From: Hyphomonadaceae bacterium
GTDB lineage: Bacteria > Pseudomonadota > Alphaproteobacteria > Rhizobiales > Hyphomicrobiaceae
Assembly: GCA_019747815.1 (NCBI GenBank)
Contig: JAIEQJ010000046.1
Coordinates: 62,001 to 126,000 of the forward strand
Reading direction: 5' to 3'
DNA length: 64,000 nt
Numbering within the stretch: the first letter of the stretch is position 1; each line of letters opens with the position of its first letter. The notes under the pieces were generated by a model, which had not been told where the DNA came from, did not search any database, and saw only the letters and a program-made list of their open reading frames with translations. Of the stretch, positions 16,279 to 25,394 are shown piece by piece. Position numbers and translations under genes: made by a program.

Positions 16279-17952
16279 ATGCCGCGTCGCCGACTGCTCG
16301 CCTTGACAGTCTCTCTGTGTCTATGGGGCGGTGCGGTTTCGGCAAGCGAGCAGGTCGGACCCGGGCAGGAGCAGCCTGCCGGGCCAGCGATCGGCGCGCC
16401 GCAGGCCGGAAGCATCCCTGCGCCCATGCCGCCGGAGCCGCTGGCGGCCGAGCTGACGCCGCCTCCGCCGGGGCTCGCCTCCGAATTTGCGCAACGCCTC
16501 CTCACCGAGGGCAGGCTGCGCAGCGCCGAGAAGGCGGATCGCCTCGCTCTCAGGCAGTTCTACGAGGACCGCCGCAACGAGCCGGTCTGGATGACGCCCG
16601 ACGGCTTCAGTCCCGCCGCCCGTGCCGTGCTCGCCGAGATCGGCCGCGCCGGCGACTGGGGTCTCGATGCCACCGCTTTCCGCCTGCCCGCCGCTATCAA
16701 GCCAGGGGCAGAGCTCGCGCGCGAAGCGCGTGCCGACGCCGAGATAGCGCTCAGCCTGGCCGTGCTCGAGTATGCCCGTCACGCGCGCGGCGGCCGCACC
16801 GATCCTCTCAGTCTCAGCAAGAATTTGGATCGCAAGCCGCAGCTTCTCGAGCCGCGCGGCGTGATCGAGGCGGCGGCCGGGTCGGGAAGCCCGGATGCCT
16901 ACCTGCGCTCCCTGCATCCCCAGCACCCCCAGTTCGAGCGCCTGCGCCAGGCCTATCTCGCGTTGCAGCGCGCTGAGCCCGTGCGGACCGCCGAGGTCGC
17001 CCAGGCCGCGGGCAAGTCCTCCAAGAAGAAGCGCGTCGCCGCCGCACAGCCGGTCGCTCCAAGCCTGCGCACGCTGCTCGTCAACATGGAGCAGTGGCGC
17101 TGGATGCCCGAGGATCTCGGCAGCTTCCACGTCTGGGTGAACATTCCCGAGTACACCATCCGGGTCGTCAAGGCGGGACGCATCATTCACAGCGAGCGCG
17201 TCATCGTCGGCCGCTCCGCGACGCAGACGCCCGTGTTCTCGCACGAGATGGAGCAGGTCATCTTCCACCCCTATTGGGGCGTGCCGGACTCCATCAAGAC
17301 CAATGAGCTGCTGCCGAGCCTGGCGCGCGGCAACACCGGCGTGCTCGAGCGCCAGAACTTGCGCGTTTCCTATCGCGGCCGCGACATCGATCCCGCCACC
17401 GTCGACTGGACCAAGGCGGACATGCGCAAGTTTCACGTCTACCAGCCGCCCAGCAGCAGCAACGCCCTGGGCATCGTCAAATTCCGCTTTCCCAACAAGC
17501 ACGACGTCTACATGCACGACACGCCGAGCAAGGGTCTGTTCAACGCCAGCGAGCGCGCGTTTAGTCACGGATGCATGCGCGTGCGCGACCCGCTGAAGCT
17601 CGCCGAGCTGGTGCTCGCCGAGGACCGCGGCTGGACGGAGAGCCGCATCATGGCCGCCGTGAAGAAGGGTCCCAAGGACAACCAGATCAATTTGACGGCG
17701 AAGATCCCCGTGCACATGACCTACTTCACGGCCTGGGTCGATGACGAGGGCAAGCTCAAGACCTACAGCGACATCTATGGCCACGAGAGCCGCATCGCGC
17801 TCGGCATCGCCGGCAAGTCGCATCTGATCCAGCGCGAGCGGGAAACGCCGCCCCCGCGTGCTGCGGTCGCCAGGGCCAAGGAGGCGCCGCGTCCCCAGGC
17901 GGTCTCCACTGCCGGCAGCAGGGACTGGGTGCGCCGGGTGTTCGAGAACTAG
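16279..17952 (+). CDS. L,D-transpeptidase (YcbB/LdtD type)
   Basis: 557 residues with a signal peptide (LLALTVSLCLWGGAVSASE) and a perfect AGGAGGTAGGA ribosome binding region. The N-terminal half is a peptidoglycan-binding-like helical region (LRQFYEDRRNEPVWMTPDGF). The YkuD catalytic domain carries FHPYWGVP and the active-site motif SHGCMRV with the nucleophilic Cys and upstream His in YMHDTPS. It forms 3-3 crosslinks in periplasmic peptidoglycan. A Lys-rich insert (KSSKKKR) lies before the catalytic domain. The next gene encodes a DUF882 protein, so the two probably act together on the cell wall. Confidence 0.92.
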   Translation: MPRRRLLALTVSLCLWGGAVSASEQVGPGQEQPAGPAIGAPQAGSIPAPMPPEPLAAELTPPPPGLASEFAQRLLTEGRLRSAEKADRLALRQFYEDRRNEPVWMTPDGFSPAARAVLAEIGRAGDWGLDATAFRLPAAIKPGAELAREARADAEIALSLAVLEYARHARGGRTDPLSLSKNLDRKPQLLEPRGVIEAAAGSGSPDAYLRSLHPQHPQFERLRQAYLALQRAEPVRTAEVAQAAGKSSKKKRVAAAQPVAPSLRTLLVNMEQWRWMPEDLGSFHVWVNIPEYTIRVVKAGRIIHSERVIVGRSATQTPVFSHEMEQVIFHPYWGVPDSIKTNELLPSLARGNTGVLERQNLRVSYRGRDIDPATVDWTKADMRKFHVYQPPSSSNALGIVKFRFPNKHDVYMHDTPSKGLFNASERAFSHGCMRVRDPLKLAELVLAEDRGWTESRIMAAVKKGPKDNQINLTAKIPVHMTYFTAWVDDEGKLKTYSDIYGHESRIALGIAGKSHLIQRERETPPPRAAVARAKEAPRPQAVSTAGSRDWVRRVFEN

Positions 17953-18141
17953 CCGCACGGCGCCCGCGGATCGCCCAAGGTCTTGTGGCGCCCTGGGTTT
18001 CGCGTTGCCGCCGCCCCGATATTGCCGCATAGGCAGCATTCAATTGCGCCGGTCGGCAGTCATAACGCGTTCCTGTCAGCCTCCGGGACGATGGGACGGG
18101 TGGCTTGCCGCGTTGCCAGCAAAGGCCGGCAGCGGCGCACG

Positions 18142-19500
18142 ATGGGCACTCGGCGCCGCGTGCGGCCGGCCCGATGGGGGATCAGCCGTTTGCAGGCTCG
18201 CCTTGCAGCCTCGATCGTTGCCGTCGCCGTGTTCGCGGCGGCGCTTGTCGTGGGCGCAACCGCCATCACCGCCGACGCAGGCCGCACCCTCTCGCTCTAC
18301 AACATCCATACCAAGGAGACCCTGACCTCCACCTACAAGAAGAACGGCAAATACGTTCCCGCCGAGATGGAGAAGATCAATTGGATCCTGCGCGATTGGC
18401 GCAAGAACGAAGCCACCACCATGGACCCGCAGCTCATCGACCTGCTGTGGGAGGTGCACAGCGAGCTGGGCTCGGCCGAGCCGATCCACATCATCTCGGG
18501 CTATCGCTCGCGCGGCACCAACGCCATGCTGCGCAGGACCGTCGGCGGGCAGGCCAGCGAAAGCCGCCACATTCTCGGCAAGGCCGCCGACGTGCATTTC
18601 CCGGACGTGCCGGTGAAGAACCTGCGCTATTCGGCGCTCATTCGCGAGAAGGGCGGCGTCGGCTACTACCCGACCTCGGCCATCCCTTTCGTGCACATGG
18701 ACATCGACCGCGTGCGCGCCTGGCCGCGACTGCCGCGCGCGGAGCTGGCGCTGCTCTTCCCCAGCGGCCGCACGCAGCACGTTCCTGCCGACGGCGTGCC
18801 GATCACCCGGGAGGATGTGCACCAGGCCCGGGCCGGCAACAGGGACCTCGCCACGCAGATCGCGCAGTTCTTCGACCAGCGCGGAAGGCCCAGGCCGCCC
18901 GTGCAGACGGCGTCGCTGAGCCCGTCGCTGCCCAAGCTGCTGCGCGAGCCGCAGCCGCTCGAGCGGCGCCCGGCTTCCGGTACGATGGCGAGCGAAGAGG
19001 ATCGCGCCAGGCTTGCCGCGCTGGTGGCCAGCGATCCGCCGCCGCGGCTGCTCGCCCCGCCGACGCCCGTCAACCGCCGCGCGTCCGGCGCCGCCGGGAT
19101 GCAGATGGCCGCCTACGATCCCGGTGACGGGCGCGGGCGGCGCCATGCGCCGCTCTATCGCGAGCCCAGCGTCATTCCGGCGCCCGAGTACGATGAGGAG
19201 CATCCCGAGGAGCTGTCCTACCGGCCGTTTCCGATCGCGCCGTTTCTCACCGTCACGGCGTCCGCGGATGATCCCGCCCTGGCGGGCATGGTGCACCCCA
19301 ATCTCGGCAAGGTGCTCGAGACGCTGGACCAGGAGAACGTCGCGCCGCCCATGCGGCTGCGTCCGGGTGTCACCGCAGCCGAGCGCCTGTGGGCGCAGCA
19401 GTTCAAGGGCGAGGCCATCGACCTGTCGAGCCTGATCGATGCCGACGCGCCGCGCCCGGCGCCCCTGTCCAACCGCCGGGTCGCAACCCAGCCGCAATAG
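18142..19500 (+). CDS. DUF882 / M15-type peptidase-like protein
   Basis: About 452 residues. A membrane anchor or signal (LAASIVAVAVFAAALVVGATAI) is followed by a YcbK-like zinc-peptidase domain: RTLSLYNIHTKETL, IHIISGYRSRGTNAML, ESRHILGKAADVHF and FVHMDIDRVRAW, which hold the His/Asp/His metal ligands of the M15 peptidases. The C-terminal 230 residues are Pro/Arg rich and poorly conserved-looking. It probably trims peptidoglycan peptides in the periplasm, matching the L,D-transpeptidase upstream. Upstream in-frame ATGs exist, but the chosen start gives the best basic-hydrophobic leader. Confidence 0.85.
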   Translation: MGTRRRVRPARWGISRLQARLAASIVAVAVFAAALVVGATAITADAGRTLSLYNIHTKETLTSTYKKNGKYVPAEMEKINWILRDWRKNEATTMDPQLIDLLWEVHSELGSAEPIHIISGYRSRGTNAMLRRTVGGQASESRHILGKAADVHFPDVPVKNLRYSALIREKGGVGYYPTSAIPFVHMDIDRVRAWPRLPRAELALLFPSGRTQHVPADGVPITREDVHQARAGNRDLATQIAQFFDQRGRPRPPVQTASLSPSLPKLLREPQPLERRPASGTMASEEDRARLAALVASDPPPRLLAPPTPVNRRASGAAGMQMAAYDPGDGRGRRHAPLYREPSVIPAPEYDEEHPEELSYRPFPIAPFLTVTASADDPALAGMVHPNLGKVLETLDQENVAPPMRLRPGVTAAERLWAQQFKGEAIDLSSLIDADAPRPAPLSNRRVATQPQ

Positions 19501-19561
19501 AGGGCTGGCCTGCGCCTGTTCGCAATGTTTCGAAGTGGGCGGACGCTGCCGGGGTGAGCGC

Positions 19562-19855
19562 CTACTCCGCCGCATCCATGATGTGCGACGGCGGCTCGGC
19601 CGGTGGCTCATCGAGCATGCCGAGCGCATGCAGATAGACGGCCAGAACCGCCTCTTCCTCCTGCCGGTCGGACTGGCTCTTCTTGCGCAGGCTGATGACC
19701 TTGCGCATGATTTTCACATCGAAGCCCAGGGCCTTGGCCTCGGCATACTTGTCGCGGATGTCGCCGGCGAGTGCCTTCTTCTCCTCCTCCAGCCGCTCGA
19801 TCTGCTCAATGAGCTGGCGCAGCTGTTTCTGACTGGAGACCTGCAGCGTTGTCAT
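19562..19855 (-). CDS. gapR: GapR/DUF2312 nucleoid-associated protein
   Basis: 97 residues. The sequence is a charged coiled coil ([28 protein letters not shown]) followed by [16 protein letters not shown], the standard DUF2312 pattern. In Caulobacter GapR binds overtwisted, AT-rich DNA and supports replication and topoisomerase action. The family is nearly universal in Alphaproteobacteria. The gene stands alone and converges on the DUF882 gene. Confidence 0.92.
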   Translation of the reverse strand: MTTLQVSSQKQLRQLIEQIERLEEEKKALAGDIRDKYAEAKALGFDVKIMRKVISLRKKSQSDRQEEEAVLAVYLHALGMLDEPPAEPPSHIMDAAE

Positions 19856-20299
19856 GACCTACCCCACTGAAAACCGGCGCTTGACGCTTAGTGATTGACG
19901 GCGGGTCCCTCTCCCACCGCTTGGCGCGACGCTAGCGGCGCCCCTTCGCTCCTTCAAGTTGCGGGCCGCGACGATCCAGAGCTTTTTTCTGCAGGGATTC
20001 AACGGCGTTACGGAGACCCCGCGCCGCCGGTCGCGACCTGTGACGTTTCGGGCGCAGGTCGCGGCTCGATGGCTGCAGCATGTGCCCAGTTGCTGGGCAG
20101 TCTGCACGTCCCGACGGCAGCAGAGGTGCGCGGCCACCTGCCCATTGGAAGTGCATAATGCATTGATAATGCTGCCATGTTGATCGCCGTCAGGGGCTGG
20201 CACGGCGGTTGCTCTCTCCAATCCCGTCCATCACCGGTCGCCCGCAACTCGACGCGTGCGGCATTGGTCAATCGCGACCTGCGGAAGGGGAGCCTGCCC
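19856..20299. promoter_or_regulatory. Intergenic region upstream of the cyanate operon
   Basis: No convincing gene is present. Near the 3' side is an AT-rich patch with two direct repeats of ATAATGC, 11 bp apart (20155-20161 and 20166-20172), about 130 bp before the first transporter gene. One helical turn of spacing suits an activator or promoter site, but no binding protein can be named. The same region must also hold the promoter of the divergent gapR gene. Confidence 0.4.
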
Positions 20300-21661
20300 A
20301 TGACGTTCGACGACCCGCTCGATGCCGAGCGCAGCCTGCCGGCGCGGGGTTGCGCCTGTGGAGGTCACGCCACGCAGGCCGATCACGATCGCGCCGTTGC
20401 AGCCTCGGGAGACGAGCGCCTCGCGCGCATCGTGCAATCCGCCGTCGTGCGGGCGCTGTTCCCCGAGGAGCGGAGCCGTCGCGCCTTTCTGCGTGCGGTC
20501 GGTGCTTCGACCGCCTTGGCGGTGATTGCGCAGGCCTTTCCGCTCGGGATGGCCACGGAAGTCTTCGCCCAGGCCGCCGCGCCGGAGAAGAAGGACTTGA
20601 AGGTCGGCTTCATCCCCATCACCTGCGCCACGCCCATCATCATGGCGCATCCCATGGGCTTCTACTCCAAGCACGGCCTCAATGTGGAGGTGGTGAAGAC
20701 CGCCGGCTGGGCGGTGATCCGCGACAAGACGCTCAACAAGGAATACGACGCGGCTCACATGCTCTCGCCGATGCCGCTCGCCATCACGCTGGGTGCCGGC
20801 TCCAATCCGATCCCCTACACCATGCCGGCGGTGGAGAACATCAACGGCCAGGCCATCACGCTCGCCGTCAAGCACAAGGACAAGCGCGATCCCAAGCGCT
20901 GGAAGGGCTTCAAGTTCGCGGTGCCCTTCGACTATTCGATGCACAACTATCTGCTGCGCTACTACGTGGCCGAGCACGGCATCGATCCCGACACCGACAT
21001 CCAGATCCGCGCCATCCCGCCGCCGGAGATGGTGGCCAACCTGCGCGCCGACAACATCGACGGCTTCCTGGCGCCCGATCCCGTCAACCAGCGTGCCGTC
21101 TACGACGGCGTCGGCTTCATTCATGTCCTGTCGAAGGAGATCTGGGACCGGCATCCCTGCTGCGCCTTCGCTGCGTCGAAGGCGTTCGTGACGCAGATGC
21201 CCAACACCTATGCCGCGCTGCTCAAATCCATCATCGATGCGACCGCCTTCGCCAGCAAGCCCGAGAACCGCAAGCAGATCGCGGAGGCGATTGCGCCCGC
21301 CAACTATCTGAACCAGCCCGTCACGGTGGTCGAGCAGGTGCTCACCGGCACCTTCGCCGACGGCCTCGGCAACGTGCGCACCGTGCCCGACCGCATCGAT
21401 TTCGATCCCTTCCCCTGGCACTCCTTCGCCGTGTGGATCATGACGCAGATGAAGCGCTGGGGGCAGATCAAGGGCGATGTCGACTACGCCAAGATCGCGC
21501 GGGAGGTCTACCTTGCCACCGACACGGCGCGGCTGATGACGGAGGTGGGGCTCACGCCACCTGCGGCCACCAGCAAGAGCTTCGTCGTGATGGGCAAGAC
21601 GTTCGATCCCGCCAAGCCCGAGGACTATGTCAGGAGCTTTGCCATCAAGCGTGCGGCGTGA
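20300..21661 (+). CDS. cynA: ABC transporter substrate-binding protein, NrtA/CmpA/CynA family
   Basis: About 453 residues. A Cys/His-containing N-terminal extension (GCACGGHATQADHD) precedes a twin-arginine signal (SRRAFLRAVGAST). The binding domain has KVGFIPITCATPIIMAHPMGFYSKHGL and NIDGFLAPDPVNQRAVYDG, as in nitrate, bicarbonate and cyanate binding proteins. It delivers an inorganic anion to the permease in the next gene. Because cynS ends the operon, cyanate is the likely ligand; nitrate is the main alternative. GGAAGGGG in front of the chosen ATG supports the start. Confidence 0.85.
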   Translation: MTFDDPLDAERSLPARGCACGGHATQADHDRAVAASGDERLARIVQSAVVRALFPEERSRRAFLRAVGASTALAVIAQAFPLGMATEVFAQAAAPEKKDLKVGFIPITCATPIIMAHPMGFYSKHGLNVEVVKTAGWAVIRDKTLNKEYDAAHMLSPMPLAITLGAGSNPIPYTMPAVENINGQAITLAVKHKDKRDPKRWKGFKFAVPFDYSMHNYLLRYYVAEHGIDPDTDIQIRAIPPPEMVANLRADNIDGFLAPDPVNQRAVYDGVGFIHVLSKEIWDRHPCCAFAASKAFVTQMPNTYAALLKSIIDATAFASKPENRKQIAEAIAPANYLNQPVTVVEQVLTGTFADGLGNVRTVPDRIDFDPFPWHSFAVWIMTQMKRWGQIKGDVDYAKIAREVYLATDTARLMTEVGLTPPAATSKSFVVMGKTFDPAKPEDYVRSFAIKRAA

Positions 21662-21678
21662 GGACAGGGCGAGGGCGC

Positions 21679-22518
21679 ATGCGAATCGGTCTCACACTGC
21701 GCGCAGGGCTGGTGTCGCTGCTGCTGTTCGGCCTGTTCGTCGGCGCCTGGCACATCGGCACGGCAGGCACCGGCCCGGCCGTGAAGATGGACCCCGAGTA
21801 CGCCAAGCTCATGGGCGCCACGGCGACGCAGGGCAAGTCGGCAATGCCGGGACCGGCCGAGGTCGGGGCCAGAATCTGGCAGCATCTCAAAGACCCGTTC
21901 TACGACCGAGGCACCAACGACAAGGGGCTCGGCATCCAGCTCGCCTATTCGATCGCCCGCGTCCTGGCCGGCTATCTGATCGCGGTGGCCGTTGCCATTC
22001 CGATCGGCTTCCTGATCGGCATGTCGCCGCTCATGAGCCGGGCGCTCGATCCCTTCATCCAGATCCTCAAGCCCATCTCGCCGCTGGCTTGGATGCCGCT
22101 GGCGCTCTACACCATCCGCGATTCCGGCATCTCGGCCATCTTCGTGATCTTCATCTGCTCGGTGTGGCCGATGCTCATCAACACCGCCTTCGGCGTCGCC
22201 AGCGTGCGGCGCGAATGGCTCAACGTCGCCAAGACGCTGGAGATGAGCCCCGGCCGCACCGCCTGGCGCGTCATCCTGCCGGCGGCCGCGCCCACCATCC
22301 TGACCGGCATGCGCATCTCGATCGGTATCGCCTGGCTGGTGATCGTGGCGGCCGAGATGCTCGTCGGCGGCACCGGCATCGGCTACTTCGTCTGGAACGA
22401 GTGGAACAACCTCTCCATCACCAATGTCATCACGGCCATCCTGTTCATCGGTGTCGTCGGCATGGCCCTCGACCAGCTGATGGCGCGCTTGCAGCACATG
22501 GTGGCCTATGCGGATTGA
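21679..22518 (+). CDS. cynB: ABC transporter permease, NrtB/CynB family
   Basis: About 279 residues with five to six membrane helices and the inner-membrane permease EAA loop (EWLNVAKTLEMSPGRTAWRVILPAAAPTIL). NrtB hallmarks include DPFIQILKPISPLAWMPLALY. The start lies 17 bp after the binding-protein stop. It forms the membrane channel of the anion importer. The ATPase gene follows after a 141-bp gap filled by a dispersed palindromic repeat. Confidence 0.87.
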   Translation: MRIGLTLRAGLVSLLLFGLFVGAWHIGTAGTGPAVKMDPEYAKLMGATATQGKSAMPGPAEVGARIWQHLKDPFYDRGTNDKGLGIQLAYSIARVLAGYLIAVAVAIPIGFLIGMSPLMSRALDPFIQILKPISPLAWMPLALYTIRDSGISAIFVIFICSVWPMLINTAFGVASVRREWLNVAKTLEMSPGRTAWRVILPAAAPTILTGMRISIGIAWLVIVAAEMLVGGTGIGYFVWNEWNNLSITNVITAILFIGVVGMALDQLMARLQHMVAYAD

Positions 22519-22530
22519 GGGGCCAGCCGT

Positions 22531-22649
22531 TGTCATCCCGGAATTTCGCGATCAGCGAAATATCCGGGACCCAGGGCAACGCATTGCACCCTCGTTCTCT
22601 TCGACTCTGGGTCCCGGCTCCCGGGCGGATGCCCGAGGCCGGGATGACA
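22531..22649. repeat. 119-bp dispersed palindromic repeat inside the cyanate operon
   Basis: The ends are TGTCATCCCG and CGGGATGACA, a perfect 10-bp inverted repeat. Inside are an ATTTCGC/GCGAAAT hairpin and a second region with CTGGGTCCCGG and CCCGGGCGGATGCCCGAGG. It lies between permease and ATPase genes and may lower or process the downstream mRNA. The end sequences match the element near 3.5 kb. Confidence 0.8.
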
Positions 22650-22659
22650 TGGAACGCCC

Positions 22660-23613
22660 ATGAGCAAAGCCTTCATCAGCGTCGAGGGGCTCACGCGACG
22701 GTTCCCCGAGCCGTCGGGCAAGGCCGAGCTCACCGTGTTCGAGGACCTGTGGTTCGGCGTGGAGGAGGGCGAGTTCGCCTGCGTGATCGGGCACTCGGGC
22801 TGCGGCAAGTCGACGATCCTCAACATTCTGGCCGGCCTCGATGCGCCGACCGCGGGGCACATCATCGCGGCCGGCAAGCACGTGCAGGGCCCCAGCCTCG
22901 ATCGCGCGGTGATCTTCCAGGGGCACGCGCTGATGCCCTGGCTGTCGGCGCTCGGCAATGTGGAGCTGGCCGTCTCCTCGCGGCATCCCGGCTGGTCACG
23001 CGCACAAATCCGCGCGCACGCCATGAAATACCTGGCGCTCGTGCATCTCGACGGCTCCGAGCTGAAGAAGCCGGCGCAGCTATCGGGCGGCATGCGGCAG
23101 CGCGTCGGCATCGCCCGGGCGCTCGCCATCGAGCCCCGCATGCTGCTGATGGACGAGCCGTTCTCCGCACTCGATGCGCTGACCCGCGGCTCCCTGCAGG
23201 ACGAGGTGATCGCCATTCGCAACGCTACGCGTCAGACCGTGTTCATGATCACGCACGACGTCGATGAGGCGCTGCTGCTGGCCGACAAGATCCTGCTGAT
23301 GACCAACGGCCCCAAGGCCTGGGTGGCGGAGATCGTCGCCAATACGCTGCCCAAGGAGCGCACCCGCGCGGAGCTGCACAAGCAGCCCAACTACTATCCG
23401 CTGCGCAATCATCTGATCGACTTTCTCGTCACCCGCTCGCGCGCGCTGGCGCTCGATCCTGAGGCGCGGCCGTCCAATCGCAATCCGCCCGTCATCCGCC
23501 CAACGGCAGCTCCACCCCATGCAGCGACGTCCCATCATCCCCAATCGGCCGGGCAAGCGCCGGCTCCCCACCTCGCGAGCGCGCGCATTGCCGCGACGCA
23601 AGCTGCTGGGTGA
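22660..23613 (+). CDS. cynD: ABC transporter ATP-binding protein, NrtD/CynD family
   Basis: 317 residues. Walker A is GHSGCGKST, the signature LSGGMRQRVGIARAL, Walker B MLLMDEPFSALDA and the switch His is in MITHDVDEA. The C-terminus after the ATPase core is a Pro/Ala/His-rich, apparently unstructured tail of about 50 residues, which may be a drifted end. It powers the anion importer of this operon. The coding region ends 112 bp before cynS. Confidence 0.87.
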   Translation: MSKAFISVEGLTRRFPEPSGKAELTVFEDLWFGVEEGEFACVIGHSGCGKSTILNILAGLDAPTAGHIIAAGKHVQGPSLDRAVIFQGHALMPWLSALGNVELAVSSRHPGWSRAQIRAHAMKYLALVHLDGSELKKPAQLSGGMRQRVGIARALAIEPRMLLMDEPFSALDALTRGSLQDEVIAIRNATRQTVFMITHDVDEALLLADKILLMTNGPKAWVAEIVANTLPKERTRAELHKQPNYYPLRNHLIDFLVTRSRALALDPEARPSNRNPPVIRPTAAPPHAATSHHPQSAGQAPAPHLASARIAATQAAG

Positions 23614-23686
23614 GGCCGGCATGCCGGCGCCCGAGTTGCCGCTGCGCTCCACGGCGCAGCGCCCGCCCCATCGTCTTGTCGTCACG

Positions 23687-23710
23687 CCAACCCCAACCCC
23701 AACCTCAACC
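23687..23710. repeat. Short CCAACC tandem repeat before cynS
   Basis: Four hexamers in a row (three CCAACC, then TCAACC) lie 15 bp upstream of the cynS start, next to its GGAG ribosome binding site. Length changes could alter the leader. Confidence 0.7.
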
Positions 23711-23725
23711 TATGGAGCAACCCCC

Positions 23726-24208
23726 ATGCGACGCGAAGAGCTGACCGAGAAGATCCTCGACATCAAGCGCGAGAAGGGCTGGACCTGGAAAGAGATCACC
23801 GCCGAGATCGGCGGCATGTCGCCCGTGCTGGTGGTGGGCGCCCTGCTCGGCCAGATGAAGCTCGTCAAGCCACTGGCCAAGAAGGCCGCCACCCTGTTTG
23901 GCCTGTCGGCCAGCGAGGAGCGCATGCTGAACGAGGTGCCCCATCGCGGCACGCCGATGCCCCCCACCGACCCGCTGATCTACCGCTTCTACGAGCTGGT
24001 GATGGTCAACGGGCCGGCCTGGAAGGCGCTGATCGAGGAGGAGTTCGGCGACGGCATCATGTCGGCCATCGACTTCAACATGGAGATGGAGCGCGAGCCC
24101 AACGCCAAGGGCGACCGCGTGAAGATCACCATGTCCGGCAAGTTCCTGCCCTACAAGTACTACGGCAACGAGCAGGGCATCCAGGACTACGGCCTGACGG
24201 AGGCATGA
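23726..24208 (+). CDS. cynS: Cyanate hydratase (cyanase)
   Basis: 160 residues, the family length. An N-terminal HTH-like domain (LTEKILDIKREKGWTWKEI) precedes the catalytic domain. The active-site residues of cyanase are visible: Arg and Glu in LIYRFYELV and Ser in DGIMSAIDF. It converts cyanate and bicarbonate to ammonia and carbon dioxide in the cytoplasm. As last gene of an NrtABD-like transporter operon, it gives the operon its function: cyanate uptake for nitrogen or detoxification. The start has GGAG eight bases upstream. Confidence 0.96.
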   Translation: MRREELTEKILDIKREKGWTWKEITAEIGGMSPVLVVGALLGQMKLVKPLAKKAATLFGLSASEERMLNEVPHRGTPMPPTDPLIYRFYELVMVNGPAWKALIEEEFGDGIMSAIDFNMEMEREPNAKGDRVKITMSGKFLPYKYYGNEQGIQDYGLTEA

Positions 24209-24260
24209 GCGGTGCAGCCGTGCGGCCGGCTGTGTGGGCCTCTACGCCTCTGGCGACCCG

Positions 24261-25394
24261 TCAGTGCCGCACGAGAAAGGCGCTCAATGGGCCGAGGTCT
24301 GGTTCGAGCCCCAGACCCGGGGTCGCTGCGAGCGTGGCGCGGCCCTCGGTGATATCGTGGAGCGGCCCCAAGAGGCAGGTGCGCAAGGGGTTCGGGTTGG
24401 CGTCGATCTCGAGCATCCCGCCGCTGCCGGCGGCCGCCAGCAGGTGCGCCGAGGCCAGCAGGCCGATGCCGCCGCCGAGGTAGTGCGGACAGAAGCGCAC
24501 GCCGGCGGCGAGAATGCGCCGGGCGACCGGCAGGCAGCCCGTGAAGCCGCCCCATTTGGCGAGGTCGGGCTGGACGACGCCGAGCGCGCCCGCCTCCAGC
24601 GCCGCCGCGAACGCCGCCTCGCCGGCCAGGTTCTCCCCGGCCGCCAAGGCGATCGGCGTGTGCGATTGCAGCGTGCGCCAGTCCTCCCATGGCCGGTCGG
24701 CGCGCAGCGGCTCCTCCAGCCAATCCAGGCGGAAGGGCTCCAGCCGAGGAAGCATGTTGAGGGCCGCATCGAGGTCCCAGCCCTGGTTGGCGTCGATCAT
24801 CAGCCGCGCCGCATCGCCCAGGGTGTCGCGCAGCGTACCCAGATTGGCGAGGTCCCGGTCGGTGCCGAAGCCGACCTTGAGCTTGAAGGCCGTGAAGCCC
24901 TCGCGCTGCTTCTGCGCCGCCAGTATCTCCGGTGCGTCGGGATTGAGGCCGCTGGCGTAGACGCGCACGCTTGGGCTCCCGCCGTCCTGCAAGACCCTCC
25001 ACAGCGGCGTCCCGGCGCGGCGGGCCACCAGGTCCCACAGGGCGATGTCGACGCCGGCAATCGCCTGGGCAAAGGGGCCGGGCTCGCCGCTCTGGAGCGC
25101 CAGCACCGCCGTCTTGCGGGTCAGATGCCGGAACGCATCGGCGGGCGAGGCGAACGGTTGCGCGACCAGCAGCGGGCTCAGCACGCTGTCGATGAGCCGC
25201 GCGCGGTGCTCCGCGCCGACCGCCGGAAAATTGCACCACACCTCGCCCCAGCCGCGCGTCCCGTCGCCGTCCTCCGCCTCCACCAGCAGCATCGGCCGGT
25301 CGCGCATGACGCCGAACGAGGTGGTGACGGGCTGCTGCAGGGGGCTGCGGTAGACGCGCGCGGTGAGGCGGCGAATGGCAAGGTCGCGGCTCAC
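24261..25394 (-). CDS. Mandelate racemase/muconate lactonizing enzyme family protein
   Basis: About 377 residues of the enolase superfamily. The KxK acid/base pair is in FKLKVGFG. Metal ligands are the Asp in LMIDANQGW, the Glu in DWLEEPL and the Glu in LAAGENLAG. The barrel end has QPDLAKWGG and CPHYLGGGIG, whose His may be the opposite general base. It should abstract a proton alpha to a carboxylate, as a sugar-acid dehydratase, racemase or lactonizing enzyme. The GTG start overlaps the stop of the GntR gene, so the two are co-translated. The substrate is probably that of the divergent importer. Confidence 0.85.
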   Translation of the reverse strand: MSRDLAIRRLTARVYRSPLQQPVTTSFGVMRDRPMLLVEAEDGDGTRGWGEVWCNFPAVGAEHRARLIDSVLSPLLVAQPFASPADAFRHLTRKTAVLALQSGEPGPFAQAIAGVDIALWDLVARRAGTPLWRVLQDGGSPSVRVYASGLNPDAPEILAAQKQREGFTAFKLKVGFGTDRDLANLGTLRDTLGDAARLMIDANQGWDLDAALNMLPRLEPFRLDWLEEPLRADRPWEDWRTLQSHTPIALAAGENLAGEAAFAAALEAGALGVVQPDLAKWGGFTGCLPVARRILAAGVRFCPHYLGGGIGLLASAHLLAAAGSGGMLEIDANPNPLRTCLLGPLHDITEGRATLAATPGLGLEPDLGPLSAFLVRH

